A program made the position numbers and the translations under genes. 64,000 nucleotides of DNA from Tomocerus qinae (Eukaryota > Arthropoda > Collembola > Entomobryomorpha > Tomoceridae), in NCBI GenBank assembly GCA_020055645.1, contig CM034547.1:67056884-67120883 (forward strand), written 5' to 3'. Shown one piece after another: positions 27,760 through 37,716 of the stretch (positions are counted from its first letter, which is position 1; each line of letters begins with the position of its first letter). The notes beneath the pieces are model-generated. The model searched no databases, was not told the origin of the DNA, and saw only the letters and a list, made by a program, of their open reading frames with translations.

Positions 27760-28920
27760 CTGGTTTGTCGCGGAGAAAGTGCAGGTTTGTATTGACAGTA
27801 AGAAGAGTGAATTTGTGGCAGGAGTAAAGTAACGAAGCACAAGAGAAATATTTCGGCTATCGAATGACTCCGATGCGGAAGGAGAAAGCTAGACTGAATC
27901 CCAGACACACATGGACATCCGTGAAAGTTCTCCACGAGAATATTATTGAACGAATGAACAAGCTAGAGAGAAAGTTCCCAGAGAAAGCAGGCTGATGAGC
28001 TTGAGCACTCGCTCCTTTAGCTTTCTCTTTCCGTCCGCACACTTTTCTCTCTTCCTTATAGGGACACCGATATTATTTGCATCCCTTGCCTTTCTCTATT
28101 GTGTTTATATCTGCTTTCTCCACAAATGCAATACATACATACGCTATAATATTATGTAATGCAATGCAAACGCTTTCTCTCTCTAATATTTTCTATTGAT
28201 AAAGATCTAGAGGAGTGTAAAGTGCTTTCGTTTGGAGTCTAGCAAAGTTCCGTGCATAGTGAGCTTTCTCCTGCCGGAGACTTGTCTATATAACTTCCAG
28301 TCCGTCCTCTCTTTCTCTCCCCCTAGTATCCACACTGTACTTATGTAGTGAAAGTGGTCGCACTGTTCCCGTTTCTCTTCCAACATCCAACGGGAGAAAG
28401 CAACCAACTCTCCCTCCATCCACAGCTAACCAAAGGATTTTTGCGCACAAACTTACCGCAGGAGCAGCAAGGAGCATCAACAGCAAAGTCAACTCACCCA
28501 AGCCAAGTCAACTCACACACATCCATATACACTTTCACTCACACAGACCACCACTACTCTCCTTTCTCCTACAGACAGACTCACCTACATACATACACAC
28601 ATATATTACATTATACCAAACACATCTCATCCCTTTACACTTTTACTACTCTTACACATCCTATACTGACTGCCTTTTGCTAAATCATGCGCAATTCACA
28701 TTTTCGCATGCTGGATTCTCCCTTTCACTCCGACTAAGTGTCTACTCTCTATCTATATCATCCCACACTCTCAAATCCCACACAATCATCCTGTCTTTTC
28801 TCCATTATATCTCAAATGAGTAAATTCTATATATGAACGCTAACTACTCATCTCTATTGTACCACTATGTACATCCCATACCATTCCCCTACTAACTACT
28901 GTATTACTCCATGTACAACT
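27760..28920. other. G-to-C skew island with motif strand switch
   Basis: GAAAG-type words occur on the plus strand at 27773, near 27880 and 27920, and at 27968. From about 28018 to 28725 nearly all are CTTTC instead, and the plus strand becomes strongly C-rich (28400-28920). The densest motif cluster in the window. Frames here (such as 28348-28683) are compositional, not coding. Confidence 0.55.
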
Positions 28921-29667
28921 AGAGAAAGCAAAGGCCAGAAAAAGCACAACTAAGTTACTGGAACTCATTTAACGTAATTTTCCATATAATATGTTACATG
29001 CATAATGTAATGTTTTATTCTAAAGCAATAGTTAAAATATTTCTTTAAATAATATTTTCCAAGCACACTACATAGTATTAATTAGCTGATATAATAATTA
29101 AGTATTTTAATATATGTAGTTAGTTAACCACGGCATTACATAAATTGATACTCTTTTGGCATACCTAGCCGATTTTTCGCAATATACCTATGTAGAATTA
29201 TGAATACAATATTTAGAGTAAATAAAAGAATGAAATCTTAAATTAAATCGCACCCATGTTTACATCGGTCTATCTAGCGTTTACTGTTTCGAAATCACTT
29301 TCACATGGGAAAACTGGTGAAAGAGTTCTGCAGCATGCGTCTAAAGTAATACTTCATATACCTATCTCAATGTAAATGAGATTTCTCTTTTTCAGTATAA
29401 ACTCTAAACTACATAACCACTTTAACTCAAGAATGATATTGCGAAGGTCATGTAGCTTTCACATGGGAAAGTATAACACCGAATTTAGGGTTACATAAGA
29501 ACGATTATTTTGTACATGCTCTGTAGATACTAAAATTAAAAGCCAATTCAGCTGGAGTTTTTACATACAAGATCTCGAGATTCTTGTTCCGGTCAAATAT
29601 TAGGGTTTTGGGATTTTAAAGCCAAAATAGAAAACATCAAAATCGAATTCTGTAGATCTAGTGTTAA

Positions 29668-30923
29668 CAGATTTTATTTACCACTTTTTAGGCTTTTTTA
29701 CCATCACAGTGGTAAAAATGCACTTAATGGTAAAAATGGTTTAGCGATTGATTAGACAGTTTAGAACAGGAACACTAGACTTTCTAAAATAAAAGTTTTA
29801 AAACTTTATTTTCTACTAGTGAACCCAGCTAAGGGGGTAGAATCTAGCACACAAGTAAATTTCTTTAGGCCACCCATCACAGTAACAAAAACAATTCCAA
29901 AAATCATCGGTACTTCACTACGGTTTTTATGTTAACCAGTACTACATATTTTTATTTAATTCTACAAAAAAGGTGAGCAAACTGGCACAAAGAAATCAAT
30001 GGGGCATTAAAAAGTAACAGCAACTCTACTAAAAAATGCTAAAAATATAAAACAATTTGTCGATTTAGCAGAACTAATTTGCATTAGAAGTTTTGAAATG
30101 CTAATTAATACACACATTACGATCATTACAAAATGTCCCAGTTCGCTAATCATTACCATTCAATCACCAATAATCAATTTTTAGGTGAATGTCTATTATT
30201 GTTTTGATGTCATAATAATTTATGAAACAATTCATTTCGGTGGTTTAGAGGAAGTGAGCATGCGCATTTTGGTTTAAAGGAACCTGCATATATTACGTGT
30301 GTAGTTGTTGGGGGAGGAGGAGGTGGAATCCAAAAGTGTGACATTCAGCACTTGCGTTACACATTGGGGAGGGGGTTTTGCGTTACGTAATGTATGCAAG
30401 TTTCCTAAGCTCTCCTACCAGACATACATACATAGATAGATTGGTAAATTTATTGTTTATCTCTTTTCTGTGTTTATAATATATAAAGAGATGAAATATT
30501 TTCAATTAGCCCCTTAATTAATTTAATCCAATTTATTTGATTGTTCAACGAAGGATATAAAAAATGCTAGTAAAACAAGACCAATGCATTCGGCGTTGCC
30601 TATTTACAATTGATATGAATGTGCCAATTTAATTGCAGTTAATTTCTCAATCGGCAAGTAAGGGCTGTTAGTGGTTGAATTCAACTCTGATTAATGAACA
30701 CTTATAAATTTGTGATAATAATCATCAGCTGCTAAGCTATTTCAAACTTTGGCACCGAATTTTATTCAAAATGTATACACGAAATTTAAATGAAACTATT
30801 TTTTTACCATTTTTACCATTTATACCACTTACCACTACTTTTTAGGTAGTGGTATTTAACTTTAAATACCATTAAAAACCACTTACCATGCATGGTAAGT
30901 GGTAAATGATATTTTGTACACTG
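29668..30923. mobile_element. hAT-type non-autonomous element, copy A (with insert)
   Basis: The right end reads inward CAGTGTACAAAATA then TTTACCACTTACC; the left end is a diverged version, CAG followed by TTTACCACTTTT. Exact 8-bp duplications AGTGTTAA flank it (29660-29667 and 30924-30931), the hAT hallmark. Two further copies at 44.2 and 47.35 kb share its subterminal TTACCACT runs and internal words such as TTAGCCCCTTAAT and CTCAATCGGCAA. This copy is about twice as long because of a 676-bp block absent from the others. No transposase frame is visible. Confidence 0.8.
29816..30491. other. 676-bp block unique to copy A of the hAT-type element
   Basis: Copies B and C read directly across the junction (TTTTCTA joined to TGAAATATTT), whereas copy A carries this block at that point. 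I see no clear target-site duplication at its edges and no coding frame. It contains a short G-rich patch (about 30308-30375). It may be a nested insertion, or ancestral sequence deleted from the shorter copies. Confidence 0.6.
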
Positions 30924-30931
30924 AGTGTTAA

Positions 30932-33900
30932 CCCAAGTAAGCTTATTTTAAGCTAGAGAAGATAAGCATTCTTGGCTTTGTAATTTCCTGTCTTCGATTC
31001 AACCGTTATAGTGCCGTACGGCTGACTTTATAAGAGAATTTTGCATAAGGGCGATGTGAGACAGATTATTGAATATTAAAAATGCAATGATTGATATGAA
31101 TATTTTAAACATTCAAGAAATTCATACTTGTCTCTGCTTGTGGTTGATAAGATGCATAAATTTTAGATGACTTATTGGTAGATAATATTCAATTACTGTT
31201 GTATTGTCGAATATAATATATTTTCTTCACCAGTTTCTATTCCCCTTGCCGTTGACTTATGTATATTTTTTTTAGACTGTTAAACATTTCCAAAGTACGT
31301 ATCACATTTAGGTACACAAAATTATCGGAATAAGTCAGAGTTTTTGGCGTAAAATTATCATCAGCGATCAACTTCCTAGAACAATGTTTCATCAGTTTGG
31401 ATGTTTCTGATGTTCGTTAATTCGCCTCTCAATTGCAATTCCAGTCATTTACAATCTTTCCACAAAATTAACAATTAGTTACGGTATAATTCCGAACAAC
31501 TGCAATTCGGAAAGAGTCTATAGCGGAATTATTTAGAATAATATATTCATTCATTGTAAGAAAGTTTAGGAGAATTGAATCCCCTTCAAGATTTTTGATT
31601 CACATTCATAAACATTTCAAAAAAGTTTAGTAGTTTACAACGTATCGTAAGCGAGACCTGGAGTGTGGCAACAAAATTTCTACTAATAAGCTGAAGCGCA
31701 ATGTCCCATTCCTGATCACTTTTTGCATAATCTTATAATGTGTTCTGGTTACAAGATCACGATATGAAATTATGCGTATGTTATTTTATGTTAGTAATGT
31801 TACTGAAACTATTTATTGCAATTAAACTTGTATTTGAAATCAGATTTTGAAACAAGTAAGGTGTAAACATTTTTTAAAGTTTACACATGTAGATAAAAAA
31901 ATATTGTATGACAAGTAGGGGAAAGTAAATGTTACTGTGCAAAAGCTGGACTTACATGTAGGTCGAGAAAAGGTTTGGTTAAGAAGTTGGTAAATAGTTG
32001 GGTTGGCCTGTTGTGTTTTTTCTCTGGCCTTAGGACATGATACACGGAGAAAGTATATTGTATTCCTTTCTGGTTTTCTCCACAATGAATGCTTAGTAGA
32101 GTTTTGACTACCCTACAATGTAATAATGTACTATATGGCTGCATATATGGGGCAGAGGGAGTACGAAGAAGGAGAAAGTATATTTAGAGAAATGTGTTGG
32201 GCCTGTATTAATATAGGAATTTGGATGGTGGCAGTTGGGGAGAGTAGGAAGAAAAGTCAAAGCGGAGATCGTCAGAGTCATTTCATCGCCACTTCCTTTC
32301 TCTCTTGGAGCTGCATGAAAGAGAAAGAAGGGAAGTTAACCCAAAGAGAAAGCAAGAGACAAGGCTAAGGAGCACTTGCTCCAAATTCTACTTCCTTAAT
32401 CCACAGAGGCTTTAGTTTACTCTTAAGATATTTCGCTGGATATACTCCAGGATGTTGAAGCGTGAAGTGAAAGTGAACTACGTGCATAAAATGTCGTTCC
32501 AGTAAGTAATACAGAGACTACTGCAGACCTAGATAACTTAGCTCTGATGGCTCCTCAGTCGAGTCGACTTCTACAATAACTAATACTAATTGAGGTAGCT
32601 TTCTCTTTCTATCTCCTAGCTCCAACACCATAAATACTCAAACATAATAATATACGCCTACGTTAAAATACATAATATGCACTTCTTTCTTACAGGGTCA
32701 CTGCTAATCTCACACCACATATCCCTATTGCCTAAAAATTATTATTAAATAGGAAGAGATCTTTTCTTGCAAATAACTCCATATATATCATTAAACAGAA
32801 AATTGAGTGCTAACCACTTAGAAAATGTCATTGTATTAATGACATTGGGAAATGATCTTGGAGCTTGATATGTTATGGTTTTTGGGAATATGCTTAAATA
32901 TAGAAGGAAAGGTATCGATCGATTGGTAACTGTTATTAAGTACTACATTATGCATTGCATGAATTACTTATAAATATAATAATTATTGCATCAACTATGT
33001 TTCTGTATGGAGATATGTACTAAATCTTTCAGATTCAGTAACCACTTTTATTCGTTTGCTTATCCAAAATCCTAATACAGCCTATTAGACGAAGTGGAAC
33101 TTCAGTGCTTATTTTATAATTTTAAATTATTCCGATTGATTTTCAGTCAGGATTAGAGTTAGCGATAGGTATTTTGTGTAATTCCATGTTGTTATAACTT
33201 TCATCGATCTTTCACTGGAATTATATTCAAGATAATATGTAATTTTGACCTAGTGTAGTTCAAGTTATAAAAGAAAAAAAATGCGGGGGAGAGGAGAGGT
33301 TCAAGTGGGCGAAAATCTCATAATTGAGAAATGGAGTACTGTTGAAGTACATATGCATTTTCAAGATTGCAACAGAATAAGTTTAGTTGGTTTACCAAAA
33401 ATACAAGTTGAACGATTATCAATTTCGACCCAACGAGATTGAAATTGTTCCGAAAATTGTTCCGAAATTTTTAAATCATCCGCACTTGTTTGAGGGAAGA
33501 AAAAACTATTAGAATCTTTTCAATTTTCCAAAAAACAATAGTTCTAATTTACAGTTTCATGTAACTACAAAAAGTTGGTGTACCGTGGCTGTTCATATAT
33601 TTATGGATTGCAAAATTTTTGATTGTTCCGTCAAGGATCTTCCTATTTATTTTCTTATTTTTTTCAGTATTTCGAAGACCTTTGTGCTATTATAGGATAT
33701 TTCGAAAATGTTTTGTATTATTATGGAATAGTTTTTTTAGTATTTTTAAGAAGTTTCTTATTGTAATTGTATTCACAAACGGGAAACCAAGGAGGGTATA
33801 CTAATGCACCGGTCAACTGTGGGGCACGGACACGGAGTACGAGTGAAAGTGAACGAACAAATGAAAGAGATATGCTAGAGAAAACAACTTTCCCTGAGAG

Positions 33901-34395
33901 TTTTAACTTCCCAAGCACCACCTGTTTGATGCAAGTGAAAGACAGTGGCAGAGGAATACACTTTGCCGCGGTGTTGAAATTCTAGCAAAGTAGATAAAAA
34001 ATTGGCAATGTGCCATTTCGCTGAGGTAGTTTCTCGATGAGTAAAGCAAAGCTTCTCATTTTAAGCACACCAAGCCAAGGAGTAACGAGGAACTCATTAG
34101 AATCACCTCAGATCAAGATAACCTCATCATCGGCTGCGTGACGGATCGAGCGCATCAATGTATTCCAGCGCACCAAAACCGTGAAGCTAGCGTACTAAAT
34201 CTCCAGCGCACCATTTAGGTGCGGAATTCATTTCGCGGGTTTAATAATAAATACAATATTGTAAATTTAAATGTGCGCTGCAAGCCTACCTATCTAAATG
34301 AATGATAAAAGTAAGATAAACATGGGGAATAATTTGCTTAAAAGAAAGTGACTGATTTTTTAGGAATAGGTACGTGGTACAGAACGCTTATAACT
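30932..34395. other. Non-coding; tail of the motif domain
   Basis: AT-rich sequence with no supported gene. A last G-to-C skew island lies at about 32120-32700, with GAGAAAGT at 32047 and 32172. The final motif copies are near 33840-33945. Beyond 34 kb the motif becomes rare. Confidence 0.5.
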
Positions 34396-34695
34396 CTTTT
34401 TTATCTCGCCTGAGTAAGGCAGCTTATGGAATCGCAGTCTGTTTACACGATAACATTTGACGATAAAGACAGAAGACATTAAAGAAGAATATGTTTTTCG
34501 ACTAAACTTAACAAAAACATTGCCTACGGACCTGTGACAAGTAGGGATCGTCACAACCCCATAGACGTTTTGCCAAGTTTGGTGAAATTCCATTAATTCT
34601 TTCGGGAGTTATCGTGGGTACGGACTTGGGGTATTGTCATCACGCGGACGGACAGACTGTGTGATTCTATATAGCTCATCAGGCGAGCTAAAAAG
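34396..34695. repeat. Small inverted-repeat element
   Basis: The left end (TTTTTATCTCGCCTGAG) and the complement of the right end (CCTTTTTAGCTCGCCTGA) match, followed on both sides by related sequence ending in an AGTCTGT word. The right half, running from a GTTATCGTG word through repeated CGGAC units to GGCGAGCTAAAAAGG, recurs at about 50890-50985. No target duplication was identified, so class is uncertain. Confidence 0.5.
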
Positions 34696-34880
34696 GGCTG
34701 TCAAGGGCCCCTAGTACTTTCTGCCGTCTTTGGAATAAACTGCTCCACACAATACGCTTATCCGAAACGCTTATTTCATCGCAGGGAGATTTCCCTACTC
34801 TAAATGCATTACAGGGAAAGATGAGGGTTCATTCATAAGTAACGTCTATCGGCTCTCAATTCTCACATAGCTACAAAACG

Positions 34881-34994
34881 TTCTGACTCTGATACCAAAA
34901 AGTTTGGAAAATTTAACTATTTTTTGGCGAATAGTTTGCAAACACCGATGCCAATATCGGAAGAGGCTAAACCTGATATCAAGTAATTACATAG
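34881..34994. repeat. 114-bp direct repeat, copy 1
   Basis: Matches positions 35231-35344 almost exactly over 114 bp (by eye about five differences). The shared block includes ACCGATGCCAATATCGG, itself partly palindromic. The sequence between the two copies is not duplicated. Confidence 0.8.
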
Positions 34995-35230
34995 TTTTTT
35001 AAAAATTATTTACAAGCCATCTAAAATAAAGGTGTTGAGTGTAATTTAATTTTAGGCGGTCCAAAAGTTGCAACAAATCTGGACTTATTTAGTCCAGCTT
35101 TTCCATATTTCAGGATTGAAAATGTAGCACCAATTTTAGAATGTTTCGTACAAAGAAAAGCAAGTATTCAAAATATTTCTAAATATTCAAAATTGCAAAA
35201 ATTATTTTTAAGATAATTGAAAATAATCAA

Positions 35231-35344
35231 TTCTGGCTCTGATACCAAAAAGTTTGGAAAATTCAACTATTTGTTGGCAAATAGTTTGCAAACACCGATG
35301 CCAATATCGGAAGAGGCTAAACCTAATATCAAGTTACTACATAG
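35231..35344. repeat. 114-bp direct repeat, copy 2
   Basis: Second copy of the block at 34881-34994, offset by exactly 350 bp. It is followed directly by the degenerate left edge of the 28-bp minisatellite. Confidence 0.8.
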
Positions 35345-35419
35345 TCTCATTTGGAATTGACAACATGGAGATATACTGCTGGTGGAAATGTCAACCTAAA
35401 GTTTTAGTGCTATTAGAAG

Positions 35420-35725
35420 CAGGGTTGGCATTTATTTCACATTTCAATGACTTTATCTTGAAAAGTGAAATAAATGAAATAAAATGAAATTAATTGAAAT
35501 AAAGAAATTAATTGAAATTAATGAAATAAAATGAAATAAATAGGGATACATGGCATTTGTCATTTATTTCACCTCAGACAGGTGAAATAAATGACTTTAT
35601 TTCACTTTGTTGTATTTATTTCATTAATTTCACTTTTCAACAAAAGCTAAAGTGAAATATTTCGCGAAATAAAGTCATTTATTTCTCTATTTATTTCAAC
35701 CGAAATATTTCACTTGCCAACCCTG
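35420..35725. mobile_element. hAT-type MITE, 306 bp, body of GAAATAAA-like words
   Basis: Ends are CAGGGTTGGCA and its complement TGCCAACCCTG. Exact 8-bp duplications ATTAGAAG flank it (35412-35419 and 35726-35733), so this is a clean hAT-type insertion. The interior is almost entirely GAAATAAATGAAATAAA-like words and their complements, so the element is a near-complete foldback of low-complexity sequence. The target is the degenerate edge of the minisatellite array, so it inserted into that array. Confidence 0.88.
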
Positions 35726-35733
35726 ATTAGAAG

Positions 35734-36660
35734 TGTCAACGTAGGGTTATAATTTGTGAAAGTGACAACATATGGTTTTACGGAATTGTGGCAGTGTTAA
35801 CATGGGGTTTTACTCCTTTGGTAAGTGTCAACATAGGGTTTCACTTCTTCTGGAAGTGTTGACATAGGGTTTCCCTCCTGGAAGTGTCGACATAGGGTTT
35901 CACTCCTGGAAGTGTCGACATAGGGTTTCACTCCTGGAAGTGTCGACATAGGGTTTCACTCCTGGAAGTGTCGACATAGGGTTTCACTCCTGGAAGTGTC
36001 GACATAGGGTTTCACTCCTGGAAGTGTCGACATAGGGTTTCACTCCTGGAAGTGTCGACATAGGGCTTCACTTCTGGAAGTGTCGACATAGGGTTTCACT
36101 CCTGGAAGTGTCGACATAGGGTTTCACTCCTGGAAGTGTCGACATAGGGTTTCACTCCTGGAAGTGTCGACATAGGGCTTCACTCCTGGAAGTGTCGACA
36201 TAGGGCTTCACTCCTGGAAGTGTCGACATAGGGCTTCACTCCTGGAAGTGTCGACATAGGGTTTCACTCCTGGAAGTGTCGACATAGGGCTTCACTCCTG
36301 GAAGTGTCGACATAGGGCTTCACTCCTGGAAGTGTCGACATAGGGCTTCACTCCTGGAAGTGTCGACATAGGGCTTCACTCCTGGAAGTGTCGACATAGG
36401 GTTTCACTCCTGGAAGTGTCGACATAGGGCTTCACTCCTGGAAGTGTCGACATAGGGCTTCACTCCTGGAAGTGTCGACATAGGGCTTCACTCCTGGAAG
36501 TGTCGACATAGGGTTTTACTGTTTTGGGAAGTGTCAACATAGTCTTTTACTACTTCCAGAAGTGACAACATTGGGTTTTAGTACTTCTGGAAGTGTCGAC
36601 ATAGGGTTTCACTGCTTCAAGCAGTGTCAACATAGGGTTTCACTGCTTCAAGCAGTGTCT
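35734..36660. repeat. 28-bp minisatellite array, 23 homogeneous units
   Basis: The unit runs GGAAGTGTCGACATAGGG, then T or C, then TTCACTCCT, 28 bp in all, and contains a GTCGAC site. I count 23 near-identical units from about 35886 to 36518, with degenerate units (GTCAACATAGGG type) on both sides. Two variants, GGGTTT and GGGCTT, are arranged T-rich on the left and C-rich on the right (order TTTTTTCTTTCCCTCCCCTC then CCT), as expected for local unequal exchange. The array ends about 1 kb upstream of the SMYD start codon. Units are contiguous with no spacers, so it is not a CRISPR array. Confidence 0.92.
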
Positions 36661-36903
36661 ACCAGGCACGTATACAGAACTGAGTTTCGGAGGGGGCTAA
36701 CATTTCCAATGAAAATTTTAATGATATATATTCGCGCGTTAATTTTTGGCGATTTTTTATGGAAATGAGTCAAAAATAACCAAAAATGGCAAATAATTGC
36801 GCGGAGCGCAAAATTTTTTGCTATTTTTAGAAAAAAATTCACTTTTCCTTGGATTTATTGGGGGGGCTTCAGCCCGTACAGCCCATCCCTCAATACGTCC
36901 TTG
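36661..36903. mobile_element. Small DNA-transposon-like element inserted in the array
   Basis: The left end reads CAGGCACGTATACAG and the right end, complemented, CAAGGACGTATTGAGG. A G-rich run near the left end and GGGGGGGCTTCAGCCCG near the right end resemble the ends of common arthropod MITEs. Array-type words (GTGTC on the left, GGTCAACATAGGG on the right) continue across the junctions, so it interrupted a minisatellite unit. The flanking 8 bp match only partly, so the superfamily is not certain. Confidence 0.5.
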
Positions 36904-37716
36904 GGTCAACATAGGGAAAATTGGGGTGGACACACGCACACAGAGACATACATACATACAAACTCCCAGTAATTCTAACATAGTATAGAATAAGCCACTG
37001 AATACCGTACTGATATTGAATTTCATAAGGTTCAAGTGCCCATAGGTTTAATTACAAAAGGTGATAACTCTCTAGAAGAAAATTTTTGCATTACGATTAT
37101 TGCTATTAGAATTTTAACACACTGACCAAAATGGTGTGTAATACTTCGTAACTTCACTAGCTTTGTTTAGTACAGGGCTTGGGCCCTGTTACCAGCTAGT
37201 ATCTTATAATAGTTCACAGCATTGTCCAAAGTGAAGTCAGAAGTTGGAAGTTGTGCAAAGTGCAAAGATTCATCTTACATGAGACCAACCAGAGTATTTG
37301 TCTGTGATTTGGCTGTATAACTTAGTAGGTATTTAAGCATTATTAAAAAAGTTAACTATAACCAGTTATTTATACATTATACTCATTAGACAAAGATCAC
37401 ATCTTTTAACGACCTGTTTTTGAAATTGCAGCAGTCAGTTCCCGTTGGTGAGCGTCAGAAGCTTATTAAAAAACTTACTTTCCGTTGTTCGTTTAATTGG
37501 TGGGGTCGTATATTTATATAGTGTATAGTTCATTTGAAGTGGATTACCAGATATATCATAACAATTATCTGTTCTATATTTCCATTCAACCAACAGCTGA
37601 TAACAACTCTATCGGCAATTTTATCTACATTCAGACATGCTATAAAGTTTTAGATTGGAATTCAAAAGTTAAGCTGTAAGTGAGCATAACAATTTTTGTA
37701 ATCGTGCTGGAATATA

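Larger units (their letters stand above)
2131..33950. other. Gene desert dense in dispersed GWGAAAGT motif
   Basis: No open frame in this stretch looks like a real gene; the longer ones are short, low-complexity and pyrimidine-rich. Two properties stand out. First, the 8-mer GAGAAAGT (or its complement ACTTTCTC) occurs at least 35 times, for example at 2756, 2775, 2837, 5416, 5802, 5811, 5923, 6534, 6543, 10042, 10239, 10563, 10819, 12737, 14140, 14881, 14950, 14988, 16939, 16969, 17162, 17867, 17935, 19355, 25726, 26259, 26630, 26778, 26926, 27235, 27707, 27773, 27968, 32047 and 32172. Base composition predicts about one. The variant GTGAAAGT adds roughly twenty more. Second, the motifs sit in islands whose plus strand changes from G-rich to C-rich. 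AT-rich spacers poor in the motif separate the islands (for example 7.2-8.2, 13.3-14.0, 19.6-22.1 and 29-31.8 kb). Function is unknown; a regulatory, pairing or small-RNA domain are possibilities. Confidence 0.75.

Noticed and set aside
35734-36660. Regular 28-bp repeats suggestive of a CRISPR array
   Set aside because: Units are contiguous with no unique spacers, there are no cas genes, and the setting is a eukaryotic genome. It is a minisatellite.
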